64,000 nucleotides of DNA, from positions 3,148,001 to 3,212,000 of the forward strand of contig JARZZO010000011.1 in NCBI GenBank assembly GCA_030544215.1, read 5' to 3'. The DNA is from Zantedeschia hybrid cultivar (lineage: Eukaryota; Streptophyta; Magnoliopsida; Alismatales; Araceae). The position numbers and the translations under genes were made by a program. Below the pieces are notes generated by a model, which did no database searches, was not told the DNA's origin, and saw only the letters and a list, made by a program, of their open reading frames with translations. Of the stretch, positions 10,240-22,069 are shown one piece after another; the first letter of the stretch is position 1; each line of letters begins with the position of its first letter.

Positions 10240-11955
10240 TATTCATGTAGATGTGTGCATACTTGCAGGTAACTAGATAATTTTGTCAGGTTCTCTTCGG
10301 ATTTTTTGGGCTTCTGATCTTTTGGAAAAGAGTGTCGTTCCTCTTAATATGGGTTTAGATTGAATTCAATCAGTACAGAGAGAGAAAGAGAAAGTCGTTC
10401 ATAAAAGCTCCTCATCGGAAATAGAAAAAGCACCACATGAAGAGGTTTTTTGAAAATTTTCCCTGTCTTTATTGAGTGAGTTCAGTCCACATCTAGATGT
10501 AGAGGATCTCTATTCTTTGGAAACTCTCAACTGCTAACTTTTCTATGTAATGTTGATGTCTATCCTTCTATCAACGATGAAACTTTCTGTAGGTTGCGTT
10601 CACTGATCGTATACACTTATTCACGTACAGGCACATTTGGTCTGACCATCTTCTGATATGCTTTCTTAGCCTTGTGGGGTTTCTGAACTTTTGGAAAGTC
10701 TGAAGTTTCGCTTATGTTTTCTCTTTGCTCCTGTAAGGTTATTCCCACGGCTTCTACAAATTATAATGGTCAGTAATGGGGGGGTGTAAACTTGCATTTT
10801 AGAATTTTATTTAGGCCCTTTATGCGCTATGGTAATGTGAGAAGAGACAACTCTGATCAATTGGATCCATGCTTTGTGGTTCATAATTAGCGATAACAAT
10901 ATTATCATGATATCTTATTATTATAATGCCACGGATGGACAGTCTTCAAGTGGAAAGAGTGCGGTTCTAGTAAGGTATAAGTTTGGATATATGGGACTAA
11001 TTAGGCTAGGGGACACCTGCCTAATTACTATGACATTTCTGCATGTAGTGCATTGCGCGCATGCGTTATAGAGTGGTGTTCAGATCCTTTACATATACAC
11101 AAGACGTGTAGACGCTATCAATATGTGCTATTTGATTGTGATCAGACCAGGATGGTAGGATGCAGGCTGGTCAGTATTGGCAGTGGACAGTTACTCTGAC
11201 AAACCCAATTCGATGCGTATGTATTTAGAAATAAATATTCAAACAAATATAAGGTAGGGCACTCTGAGTATGTATATTTATAGCATCTTGGACAAAGTTC
11301 GATCTCAAGTTTAGCATAAAATGACTGCATATAGTCTCTCAGCTCAGCCGCTTCGACTTATTTCTATATAAAAGTTGGTCATCTAATCTGATCAGATGCT
11401 TGAGGTTACAGTCGCCCAATTTTGGTATACTTAATTAGGCTTGGCAAATAGATAATGGTAAAAGTGACAATGTTAATTTGTATATATGCATACAGATATA
11501 AGTATAGACATTCGAACTTAGGTAAATCCGTTTATACGTATATAAAAGTATATAATCCTCGGCAAAGACCTGAAACTTGTAATTCATTATCTATGGGCCC
11601 CAATTCTCGCCCCCTACAAGATTGAGAGATGAAAGTAGCGAGAGAAGTGTGAAGCCAAGGCCCAAAAAAAAAGTTTGATCAATTAAAAATTGTAATAAAA
11701 TGAGAAATACTGAATGTGAAAAAAGAAAATAAAAAATTCAATATTTTTTCAGAATGTTTATGAATTTCCAATAACTATGTTCTTTACCATCATTATGAAT
11801 TTTATTCTTGGTGTAAAGTAAAAAAATAGAAAAAAAATAGCCTACACATTGTATTTGCCCATCTGCATGGTATGATCCCCACAAGGGTGCTTGGTTTTAA
11901 AAAAAAAAAGGATCCCCGCAAAGCTTAAGAAAATTCCGTCGTAATTAATTCTCTA
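10240..11955. other. Noncoding spacer before B3 gene, with relic repeats (unit 1)
   Basis: An AT-rich stretch. The parts at 10240-10320 and 10516-10720 resemble 6480-6670 and the region downstream of the B3 gene (13979-14110), sharing TTATTCATGTA, CTTCTGATCTT and GGAAACTCT blocks. They may be remnants of older gene-3'-end duplications. From 10720 to 11955 I see no gene; scattered short ORFs show no family. The same applies to 21794-23509 and 33348-35063. Confidence 0.5.
10329..10515. mobile_element. Small MITE with empty-site homologue (unit 1)
   Basis: This 187-bp insertion is flanked by the 8-bp direct repeat TTTGGAAA (10321-10328 and 10516-10523). The related sequence near 6572 reads straight through CTTTTGGAAACTCTC, so it represents the empty site. 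The ends are weakly inverted (TCCTCT..., TAGAT..GAATTC). The internal sequence resembles the start of the 1.35-kb repeats. The size and 8-bp target duplication fit a non-autonomous hAT-like MITE. Confidence 0.65.
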
Positions 11956-12104
11956 GTGAAATCCGGCATTCAAACTGCTATACTGGGCCCATCCATAGGC
12001 GCACAAAAGTCCTGCGCCAATAGGGAAAGGGCACAACATCGCCGAGCGGAGGCGTACTGCGCCAGCGGACGACTTCTAGGGCGCACTGCGCCATCAACCG
12101 CTTC

Positions 12105-12384
12105 GCGCCAGCACCGTTGCGGGGACGCGGCGGGGGGAGAAATTAGGAAATCCCTCTGTGCGACTCTGCTCTCCGACTGGGATTCCGATTTCGGCCAAAT
12201 AAATAGAATAGAAGCCCCACCGACTGGTATTGATCCTTGAGAGCTCTCATCACCTCTCTTTCTCTCCCTCACCATCTTCCTCCACTACCCTGACTGAAAC
12301 CCTAGCAGTAGCAGAGCAGCAAAATTCCCCATTGTTCTCTGCGCTTCTCCCTTCTCTGCTTCTCGATCCTCTCCCCCTGGTCTG
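12105..12384 (+). promoter_or_regulatory. Upstream region of array B3 gene (unit 1)
   Basis: A GC-rich block (GGGGACGCGGCGGGG, then ATTAGGAAATC) near 12119-12150 is shared with the regions upstream of the two minus-strand paralogues. A TATA-like AAATAAATAG lies near 12198-12207. The following stretch from about 12245 is rich in CT, like a plant Y-patch and leader. The ATG context at 12385 is TCTGATGG, with no purine at -3. The transcription start is not determinable from sequence alone. Equivalent regions are 23659-23938 and 35213-35492. Confidence 0.45.
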
Positions 12385-13680
12385 ATGGAGAAGGCGGTGT
12401 TGCCCCCGCCCAAGAAGAGGAAGGTGGCCGCCCAAGGAGGAGGAGGAGGAGGAGAAGAGTGGACGGGGCCGCCCCTGGTGTTGCTTGCGACGGTGGCCTG
12501 CGGAGTTGCAGAGGAGGAAGAAAGCTGCAGAAGGGTCTGGCCTTCTTGCCCGAATCCACGTCCCTGCACCGAACACCCTGGCGGGGGTGCCAAGGAGGAG
12601 GCAGCGGCGGCACTTTCCAAGAACGCTGTGGTTCTTGGAGAGATGGGGCCGCCCGACCTGCTGTTGCTTGCGATGGTGGCGTGCCAGGTTGCTGAGGAGG
12701 AGGAGATGCACGGAGAAGCTGCGGTTTCTCGGCACAATGCAGGTCCCCACGACCACCCCAGGGGCGCTGCCGCGAGGGAGGCGACGGTGGCGGCGTCCAA
12801 GAAAGCTGTGGGTCTTGGAGGGACGGGACCGGCGGCGTTGTTCTTGCTTGCGACGGCAGCCTGCCAGATAGCTGAGGAGGATGAGAGGCACAAAAAGGCC
12901 GCGCCTTCTCACCACAATGCAGGTCCCCGCGACCAGTGCCCCATTGGTGCCGCCGCGAGGGAAGGAACGGCGGCGGGGCGGTCCGAGAACGCTGTGGATC
13001 TATCCCCGATTGTCGCCAAGGAGCCGCAGCGTCGGATCATCATCAGGTTACCTCTCAAAAGAAGGGTTGCAGCTGCGACAACGGAGGAGCCTTCACCCGG
13101 CGACGCCGAGGGAGCCAAGAAGACGGCGGAGAACAACCTGCAGCCCTACAAGAGGCCCAGGACCGGCGGGGAGTGGGAGGAGAAGGTAGTGCGCATGGGC
13201 GGTTCGAACCCATGGTTTGTGGTGAGGAAGAAGCTCTCCGAGACCGACTTGAATGCCCGCCACAACCGGCTGCCCCTCCCGGTCTCCAGAGACAAGGACC
13301 CTCCCAGGGGAGGCTCCGAGAAGATGGTGTACGACCTCTCCGACGCCGAGCTTAACGCGTTCTGGAGCGAGAAGGGCCTCCCGGTGACGGTGATGGACAG
13401 GTGGGGGAACGAGTACCACGGCGGCGTCATCCGGCGCTGGAAGAGCAACGACTGGATCGTCCTCAACAAAGGAAACGCGTGGCTGGGCGCCGCCGGGCGC
13501 ATGGGGTTGAAGGCGGGCGAGCTCCTGGACGTCTACAGCTTCCGCGTTGGCCCGTCCAAGCAAGGCGCCGGCAGGTTGGTGCTGGTGCTCATCACCGCCG
13601 ACCCCGACCTGGGCGTTGCGGCGGCCGACGGGAAGGAGGAGGAGCGCCAGGAGGAGGCCAAGCCGCAGAGCAGCTGCTAG
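12385..13680 (+). CDS. B3-like nuclear protein with 60-aa repeats (unit 1)
   Basis: A single-exon gene of 431 aa with strong GC bias. The start is supported by the matching ME(K/A)A...PP.KKR N-terminus of the two paralogues. Residues 7-14 (PPPKKRKV) form an SV40-like nuclear localisation signal, and KRPR at 256-259 is a second basic patch. Residues 28-87, 88-147 and 148-207 are three tandem 60-residue repeats, each starting GP(P/A) followed by LLAT.AC..AEE(E/D). Residues about 275-405 (NPWFVVRKKLSETDLN, RLPLP, VMDRWGNEYHGGVIRRWKSNDWIVL, MGLKAGELLDVYSFRV) match the layout of plant B3 DNA-binding domains, closest in my judgement to the DUF313/At2g31720-type group. The tail is acidic. The inferred role is a nuclear DNA-binding or chromatin-associated regulator; target unknown. 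The B3 call is by fold pattern, not by search. No intron signal interrupts the frame. Confidence 0.75.
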   Translation: MEKAVLPPPKKRKVAAQGGGGGGEEWTGPPLVLLATVACGVAEEEESCRRVWPSCPNPRPCTEHPGGGAKEEAAAALSKNAVVLGEMGPPDLLLLAMVACQVAEEEEMHGEAAVSRHNAGPHDHPRGAAAREATVAASKKAVGLGGTGPAALFLLATAACQIAEEDERHKKAAPSHHNAGPRDQCPIGAAAREGTAAGRSENAVDLSPIVAKEPQRRIIIRLPLKRRVAAATTEEPSPGDAEGAKKTAENNLQPYKRPRTGGEWEEKVVRMGGSNPWFVVRKKLSETDLNARHNRLPLPVSRDKDPPRGGSEKMVYDLSDAELNAFWSEKGLPVTVMDRWGNEYHGGVIRRWKSNDWIVLNKGNAWLGAAGRMGLKAGELLDVYSFRVGPSKQGAGRLVLVLITADPDLGVAAADGKEEERQEEAKPQSSC

Positions 13681-13788
13681 CGTTGGAGAAGTGCAGCAAC
13701 ACACCACTGCTGTTTCTGTCTGATATGAATGTAGTTATCCATGAACAAACACTAGATTGGTCTTCTTGTCTGAGATAGAATAATATTG

Positions 13789-13961
13789 GAGTCTGGATTC
13801 TCTCAGTATATTAGTTGATCGAGTTCGGTCAATGTATTGGATGGAGGGAGAGTGATTTTTGAAAAAAAAAGTTTTCCGTCGAGTTGGAAAGCTCCCATCT
13901 TCTCCCCCTCCAGTGTATTGATTGAACTTGATCAGCCAATATAGTGAGGGGATCCGGACTC
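13789..13961. mobile_element. Mutator-like MITE in B3 3' region (unit 1)
   Basis: A 173-bp fold-back element with terminal inverted repeats of about 60 bp (GAGTCTGGAT at the left, ATCCGGACTC at the right). It is flanked by the perfect 9-bp target duplication ATAATATTG (13780-13788 and 13962-13970). A 9-bp duplication with long inverted repeats fits a Mutator-like MITE. It lies 108 bp after the B3 stop codon and so probably within the 3' UTR. Confidence 0.85.
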
Positions 13962-13970
13962 ATAATATTG

Positions 13971-15422
13971 TAAATAGGAGTTATTCATGTAAAGGCACAC
14001 AGAAATGTAATTTGATCATGTTCTCTTAAAGATGCTTCCTTAATTGTGTAGGTTTCTGATCTTCTGGAAACTCTGAAATAATAACACTGTTCACTGATTT
14101 ATGTTGCTCTTGTAAATAATGTTGATGGCTGATCAATCAAGACATTGTTTCATAGTAAAGCTTTTGTGCAGATTATTTCTCTCTCCCTATTCCCTCTGCT
14201 TCTCCACGAGTGGTTATTCTCTACTTCTAGTTTACAGTTTTACGGTTAAGAAGCTCTTAGACCGAGCTCGTTTTGATGCAACTTAACAAAAACTGTAAAT
14301 GGAGTCATTATAAATGCACTTACCATAAAATTTGTTTTTCATGTTTATATGTTCTGTAGATATAAGCATGTATAGTAAATTTGAGAGTCTCCAGTGTACA
14401 CCTATTCTAAGCAGATTTACAAAAAATGCATTTATACGTGTTTAATGATGATCATAAACTTATTTCTCTACTATCCAAATTAAGATTATCATGAAAAAAT
14501 GACTTTATGGTAAACCTAAAAGCATTTGTAACTTCTAATCCGAGCAGGCCCAAAGAAAGAGTGCAACAAAGGATAAGGGTTTTAAGTGCAGGGAGGCCAG
14601 AGGATAAATACATGTAACAGAGGAGAAGGCTACAGATTCTACAAGAAGAAAAATGTTCTTAACTGTGGAGCTCGGCCTCACTGAATCACTTTTCATTCTA
14701 CAATTACTTGGGCTATAGAATGATTTGGTTTCCAGGAAAAAATATTATTTATTGTAATGTTCTCTACAGACGCGGCGCGGGGCATTATAATAAATAAAAA
14801 TTAGTTTTTAAAAATTTTAAAATCAGACTCAGCCGCCTATCTCACATTGTCTCGTGGTGTTAAATGGTGAGACCGTGAGAGACAAGTGTGCATATGTGCA
14901 TGAAAGATAAATGAAGAGATAAAGAGATGTTCATTGCATACCAAAATTTCATACGGGCTACTCTCATTGCTCACTATTTTATAATTGCCTTTAGATCTGA
15001 AAGGGAATCACAGGGTGAGCAGGGAGTGAGCTTTGTTACAGAATTTACGTGCAGCTAAATTAGGTTCATTCCTCACTTCTTCGTAATTGTCTTTATGTCC
15101 GAAGGAGAATCTGGGATATACTATCCTCATTTGTGCTGGAGATTTCCTCCATTTGATGAATCGATTTCATAGTTTACGTGAAGTATTCCTATTGTCTGAT
15201 ATAATAGATGGCCATTGTCCTGCTCTTCATGAGCCTTTCTCTGCACCACATAGGAACGTCCTTTACACTGGGAAAAGAAAGGCTATTATTTAAGGTAGTT
15301 ACCATCAAATAGGCTAACATTTGATGACTTTTGTTTCTGACAAAGAACATGATAGAGTTTAGATGGGGTCTTCATGGGTCACTGTGATGGGGCTTGTTGA
15401 TTGGCGGTAGGCGTGGTTCTGG
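13971..15422. other. Unit tail, no gene seen (unit 1)
   Basis: An AT-rich stretch downstream of the B3 gene. The start (13979-14110) resembles 6480-6670 and 10618-10720. A 68-aa frame at 15087-15293 shows no recognisable family and no paralogue support beyond the tandem copies, so I do not call it a gene. The equivalents are 25525-26976 and 37079-38530. Confidence 0.6.
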
Positions 15423-16530
15423 ACAACATGCACAGATGTTTCAATCAATAATACTTTGCTTCAATGTCTTCACTGTTATACTATAAGGTATTGCATCAAA
15501 TATAAAAATATATTTTTGATTTTTTTTAAAGTTAAACCTCACATGCCCCGCATATGTGTACAATCCGATTTCTAATTTGATAATCTACAAAAATTAAACG
15601 AATCAAGAACTACTATTGGATTCGGCCTATTAAGAATATTTCTTTAGTGTTCATTAGGGTTATGTGTTTGACTTCTTAAAATTTGTTGGGTCACCTATTA
15701 GATGATCAGACTATATGGATGACTGGAGTGTGTGATGTCCGACCAAAAAAAAAAAAAAAAAAAAATCTTTTTTTACATTTGTTGCGATGCCCGGGGTGCA
15801 ATACTGATAACATTGCAGCAATTATTACTCTCTTTCCACTATTGTTTGATACTCAAATCTCAATGTACAAGCTAGCCTTTCTCAAAAGTGCTGACGCCTA
15901 ACCATAGTTCAGCCCAGATCCAACACAAACTCAAAGGCCAAAGTTAGGCTGAGTCAGGCCAGCCTGAGTTATTCTATGCCACCCAGTATTACTCTCAGTA
16001 TAAGCATATTACTCTCAGTATAAGCATATATGGTAGACTAATATTCAAATTGTTATCGGTAAAAATTATATGGATATGTGGGAAATATTTGGCATGACCT
16101 AAATTTTTTTAATTTTTTAATTTTAATTATACCAGCGACCGATGCAACGTTGGTTGCCGATGCAACAAGTAAAACTAAAAGTTTGAATAGGAGTACATAA
16201 GTAACTTTTAGAGTGAGTTAAACATAAAACTCATATTTAACTATGATAGATTTAAGAAAAGTTGACATAAGCAAATGGTAAGGATTAAAATTACAAAGTT
16301 TAAGTATATAAAGATTAATAACAAAATATGCAAGATACATAAACTTATTTCGAATTCTTTATATTTATAGGATTGATAAAAAGAGCTATTTATATAATGT
16401 TTTATTAAATAACATATAATGAATTGTTTTTTTATTCATACTTGTGTTACACCAAACTTAACGATCATCACCCGGCAGCACAGAGTCATGTTGTTTCTTT
16501 ACGTACTAAAACAAAGACGGAGGGTGTGAT

Positions 16531-17469
16531 TAGGGGTGCAAAACGGTAAGATCCGAATGGGTTTCGACCCGGATCCGAGCAGGACCCGCATCACACGCAT
16601 AAGATGTGGACCCGGATCCGCTTTTCCCTCAACTTCATCGGAGGTCTGAATTATCTGGCATCAATCATCAGGCCCACTGCCATAGCCAGCCTAGGTGGAG
16701 GGAGGTGGCCGACAGCACTGTCGGAGCTAGGCACGCATCACCAGAGTATGCGAAGAAGAGGAGTGGTAGTGGTTTCTTGCAGTGAGGGTGCTGGAAGTGG
16801 AGGTGAGGAGGTGGAGCTCTGGTCGAAGTAGGCCGATGCGGTGGTACCGGATGGGAGGATGCGGCCGCAGGCGTCAACAATGGCGGAGGCGTTGCGGTCT
16901 GGCCATCGAGATGGGGAGGGAAGAGGAGAGAAGGGGGGAGGACCAAACCAAACCAAGAGACTGAGATTAGATCTCAGCGGGTGGGGAGGACCTTCTTGAC
17001 GATTTCGTCGCTGAGGGCGGCGATCTGGGAGTCAATGGCCTGGATTGTCTCCTCCTTATGGCGCTCCAGGTTGGCCAGGTCCACCACCAGCCCCTCCTAC
17101 ACCCGCCGTCGCCCCTCCGCCAGCTTTTGCTCCAGATCCACCGTCGACTCCTTCTTCATTTGGTGCAACGCCGCTGCGATCTCCGCCCGCGCCGCCTTCA
17201 ACACTGCCTCTGCTTGATCCTCCAGCCGCCTCAGCTCCTCCGACTTGTCCTTCATGTCCGCGAGCTTCGCCTTGATCGCCGCGTCCCGCTCGTCCATGAA
17301 CTTCCCCAGCGGCCAAAAAAAATCTAGAATTTCAGAGGACAGATGGAGATCCGACGGAGGTACCTGTGGAAAGTCCGATTTGCAAATGCGGTTATACGAG
17401 AGAATCCGGATTCGCATATAGGTAATCTGATCGGGTCGGGTTTGGATCTACCGACCTAGTGCAGTCCTA
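16531..17469. mobile_element. hAT-like element with captured gene fragment (unit 2)
   Basis: Copy of 4977-5915 with the same GGTGTGAT flanks. A few substitutions distinguish it, including C at 17051 where unit 1 has T. Confidence 0.7.
16974..17315 (-). pseudogene. Captured ATP synthase b' fragment (unit 2)
   Basis: Copy of 5420-5761 with the same in-frame TAG and the same missing N-terminus. It encodes the b' stalk coiled-coil and the KKVLPTR C-terminus. One substitution changes a proline-coding codon in the antisense frame, and the sense sequence reads EDQ in units 1 and 3 against a variant codon here. Confidence 0.82.
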
Positions 17470-19030
17470 GGTGTGATTGAGGGCGAGTGAGACTGTAAGA
17501 GTACCTGCGTCTGCATGGGAGAGATGAAAGAGTGCGTTGGGTGGGAGGAGAGGAGGAAGGGGTGGGTGGGGATCCGCTAACAAGGATTTGATAAGGGAAA
17601 TCGGCTTCTTGCATCCGGGTTTCAGAGGTCTCTAGACCCTTTTTTCTGGATCCATTCCGTTTCGGATTCTTTGGATCTTTTCCTTGGACCCTCTATATGG
17701 ACCCTAAAATTGAATTGGTTAGAAATTATTTACCTATGGGACGCATTGAATTCATAAGGATTTAAAAAGTAAATTTCAACCAATGAAATTTGAGGGTCTA
17801 TGCAAAAGCCTAGAAAAAGGGGTCCAGGTGATCCCTTTCAGTTTCCATGAAACTGCTGGAGCCCAATCTGTTTTCTAATTAGAAAATAAGAAACACGTAG
17901 TTACTTCTGGCTGATATGGCACCTTTGACCGGTCAAACAATGCATATCTTTAATTAAATTTTTAAGAGTGTTATTTTGGTAAATAAAATTTTAAATAGTG
18001 ATAAATCAAAAGAATACCGATCACGATTATATACATGCAATTATTCATGTGGATGTGTGCACACCTGTACGAAACCAGATAATCTTCTCAGAGGTTCTAT
18101 CTGGATTTTTTGGGCTTCTGATCTTTTGGAAACTCTCAACTACCAACTTTTTCTATGTAATGTTGATGTTCATCCTTCTATCGACAATTAAACTTTCTGC
18201 AGGTTGCGTTCACTGATCATATTGGAAACTCTAAGTTATGATCCGCTTATGTTTTCTCTTTGCTCCTCCAAGGTTATTCCCACAATTATAATGGTCAGTA
18301 ACGGGGGGTGTAAAGTTGCATTTTTAGAATTTTATTTAGGCCCTTTATGTGTTATGGCAATGTGAGAAGGGACAGCTCTGATCGATTGGATCCATGCTTT
18401 GTGGTTCATAATTAGTGATAACAATATTGTCATGATATCTTATTATTATAATGCATGGATAGACAGTCTTGGAGCGGAAAGAGTGCGGTTCTAGTAAGTA
18501 TAAGTTTAGATGGGACTAAGTACAGGAGGGAAAGTTTCGAAAACCTTTTCATCGGGAATAGAAAAAATTATATCAAAAAGAGTTTTCTAAAAAATTCACC
18601 TCTCTACTGACCGACCGAGTAATGTCTAAACCTACGCTTAGAGGATCCCTTCTCATCTGAAAAGGACAGTAAGCACTTAGTATTTTATTAATCAACTTCA
18701 GATCATATTAGACTATTTTTCTTTCCAGTAACATTTATTGCAAGACAAGTATCTTCATAGTTGTGATGCATGATCCGATGACTAGAATTGCGTGACAACA
18801 TAATTTCTTTTTATTTTTTTATTTTTTGCAACCTTCTTTGAGCTAAGAATTATTTTGCATTACCCAAAACATTGCAGCAAGTATTATTCTTTTTTTTTTT
18901 TTACATCCCTGTTGGAATTGAATCTGGCTCCCATATGGTTCTCTTTGCCCTATGAGGGTGTTGAAGTATTTGGCTATATGTTAACTGCTCAGTGCCTTCT
19001 TGAATGTACCATTTTTTAAGTATTTAAGAG

Positions 19031-19581
19031 TGTAGGGTCAGAGATTCGTCCGATCGGAATCATACGGCTGAGTCTCTTCCAAATCACAGAAAATTCCCCA
19101 CGCTCCTACAAGATAGACAATAGGTAAGAGGAGACTTCAGTTGCGATCTGGGGGAACCCCCTCCGATGCCTAAATCATAGTATGCAAGGGTAGAGAGAGA
19201 GTAAATACTCGGGGTCTTGGGAATACCTTCTGGGGATACCAGGGGATCCCTTTTATAAAGATGGATCTCAGGCAATAGTTGAGTCCGAATAGAGAGCGTA
19301 TCGGGGGAGTCCGGTCCGATCCTCAGGCGAGACTCGACTCTGGCTTCCCTTATCTAGCTCTGATTTTCTTGATCTGCGGATTGGAAGTAGATTCCAATTG
19401 ACAAGAAGTCTTCCCGCGCACATAGGGCGTCGGCGTTCGTTTCTGATTCAAGGACCCCCCATGAGAGTCCAGACATATAGACCTGCTGATTGAAAGGCCC
19501 AACCATCCTGGCAAGGGGCTAGAGTGCCTCTTTACGGACCGGCCCACCCGGTTAACGGGCCAACGAAACTGGGCCCTCTCA
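19031..19581 (-). mobile_element. Solo LTR, copy A (unit 2)
   Basis: Tandem copy of 7477-8027 with the same TG...CA ends. Confidence 0.55.
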
Positions 19582-19885
19582 AGGAGAACTTTCGGTTGTT
19601 ATTTGATCATTGAAATTCACAAAAAAAAATCTTTGCCCTTCTATCCCTTAGCTTTTGAACTTTTCGTTCAATGATAGAAGTCTATAAGAATTGAAGGGTA
19701 AACCCAAGCAACGTAAGATTACCTTATTCTGACATAAAGGTTACAAGTTATTTTGAATTAAAAAAAACAACTTCTCTACTTAACAGAAGTAAGACTACGT
19801 ATATCGATCCTCCCCCAGACTCCTCATTGATGAAGTTCCTTGCATTGGATATGTTACTTGTATTCAGAACCAAATAGTACCGCAT

Positions 19886-20085
19886 GCGCGGAGATGCGGC
19901 GGCGAGCACACAAGAGGAGCACTGCACGCGCGGAGATGTGGCGGCATTGCGACGACGATCATAGCGAATTGAGCAGACGAGAGGAGCGCACGGAGATGCG
20001 GCGGTGTTGTGAAGACGGTCACAGCGCACCGAGCAGAGGAGAAGAGGGCGCGGAGTTATGTCGGCGTTGCGAGAAGCGTGAGGGC
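19886..20085. repeat. GC-rich minisatellite (unit 2)
   Basis: Tandem copy of 8332-8531, with the same 42/60/60-bp module spacing. Confidence 0.7.
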
Positions 20086-20796
20086 TAGGGCTCCAGCATA
20101 TCTGAAAATAAAAAGTGTCCCTCCAATCGGTTGAAAATTCAAGAGAGTTTCAGATTTAAGACATCTAATCAGACATCAATTCAGTCATTGAACCAAACGA
20201 TCTGAAGTTTCTAACATCTGACTGCTTCAAACACTAGAGGTCCATTAAGGGTTATCAAACGGATCTTAAGTACTAGAGGGGAAAGAGTTCTTCCAAGTTC
20301 CAAAAACTTAAAAATCTCATCATGAATAGAAAAAGCTATATCAAAAAGAGTTTTCTAAAAAACTTCACCTCTCTGTACTAACTGACTGAGTATTGTCCAA
20401 ATCTACACTTAGAGGATCCCTTCTCATCCGAAAAGGACAGTAAGCACCTAGTTTTTTGTTAATTAACTTTAGATATATCAGACTATTTTTCTTTAGAGTA
20501 ACATTTATTGTAAGACAAGTATCTTCGTAGTTGTACTGCATGATCCGATGACTAGGATTGCGTGACAACATAATTTCTTTTTATTTTTTTATTTTTTGCA
20601 ACCTTCATTGAGCTAAGAATTGTTTTGCATTATCCAAAATATTGCAGCAAGTATTATTTTTTCTGTTTACATCCCAATTGCAACTGAATCGGGCTTCCAT
20701 ATGGTTCTCTATGCCCTATGAGGGTGTTGAAGTACCTGGCTATGGGTTAACTGGTTAGTGCCTTTTTGAATGTATTATTTTTTAAGTATTTAAGAG

Positions 20797-21340
20797 TGTT
20801 GGGTCGGAGGTTCATCCGATTAAAATCAGATGGCTGAGACTCCTCTGAATCACAGGAAGCTCCCCAAGCTCCTAGAAGACTGACGCCAGGTAAGAGGAAA
20901 CCCCAGTTGCGATCCTTTCCGTTGCTTAAGTCAGAGTATGCAAGGGCAGAAAGAAAGTAAACACTCGGGGTCTTGGGGATATCTTCTGGGGGTACCAGGG
21001 GGTCCCTTTTATAAAGACGGATATGAGGCAATAGTTGAGTCCGAGCAGAGAGAGTATCGGAGGAGCTCGGTCTGATCCAAGGCAAGACGGGACTCTGGCT
21101 TTTCTTATCTAGCTCTAGTTTCCTTTATCTGCGGATTGGAAGTAGATTCGGAAGAGACTTCCTTTGCAGGAAGTCTTCCTACGCACACGCGACGTCCGTT
21201 TCGGATTCAAAGACCCCCGCGCAAGAGTCCAGACACACGGGCCCACTGACTGAAAGACCCAACTACCCTAGCAAGGGCGAGGGCGCCTCTTTACGGAGCG
21301 GTGCACCTGGTTAATGGGTCAATGAAATTGGGCCCTCTCA
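20797..21340 (-). mobile_element. Solo LTR, copy B (unit 2)
   Basis: Tandem copy of 9243-9786. Confidence 0.55.
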
Positions 21341-21882
21341 AGGAGAACTTTGGGTTGCTATTTGATCATTGAAATTCATAAAAAAAAAAAAAATCTTTGG
21401 CCTTCTATCCCGTAGCTTTTGAACTTTTCGTTTAATGATAGAAGTCTATAAGAATTGAAGGGTGAACCCAAGGCAACGTAAGATTACCTTATTTTGACAT
21501 AAAGGTCACAAGTTAATTTGAATAAAAAAAAAACAACTTCTCTACTTAACAGAAGGAAGACTATGTGTATCTATCCTCCCCCAGACCCCTCATTGATGAA
21601 GTTCCTTGCATTGGATATGTCCTTTTTTCGGTCTATAAAATTCATATCTTAAAATATGTATCTTATATTAGTACTCTTTGGAATCATGATGAGTATGCCT
21701 TAAAAGAAGAGAGATGTACATAAACTTTAAACTATTTGAATATTTCAAATTTGATAAAAGTTTTTATATTTTTCCTTCTCACTTACCTGCAGTTATTCAT
21801 GTAGATGTGTGCATACTTGCAGGTAACTAGATAATTTTGTCAGGTTCTCTTCGGATTTTTTGGGCTTCTGATCTTTTGGAAA

Positions 21883-22069
21883 AGAGTGTCGTTCCTCTTA
21901 ATATGGGTTTAGATTGAATTCAATCAGTACAGAGAGAGAAAGAGAAAGTCGTTCATAAAAGCTCCTCATCGGAAATAGAAAAAGCACCACATGAAGAGGT
22001 TTTTTGAAAATTTTCCCTGTCTTTATTGAGTGAGTTCAGTCCACATCTAGATGTAGAGGATCTCTATTC
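21883..22069. mobile_element. Small MITE (unit 2)
   Basis: Tandem copy of 10329-10515, with TTTGGAAA on both sides. Confidence 0.65.

Noticed and set aside
12250..12915. Long antisense and alternate-frame ORFs over the B3 genes (also 13093-13707, 58972-59715, 62723-64000 and their tandem copies)
   Set aside because: They are by-products of GC-rich coding sequence with few stops. They are low-complexity and arginine- or proline-rich, while the chosen frame has a conserved start, basic signal and B3-like domain across paralogues.
15087..15293. 68-aa ORF in each unit tail
   Set aside because: Its conservation among units only reflects recent duplication; no recognisable domain.
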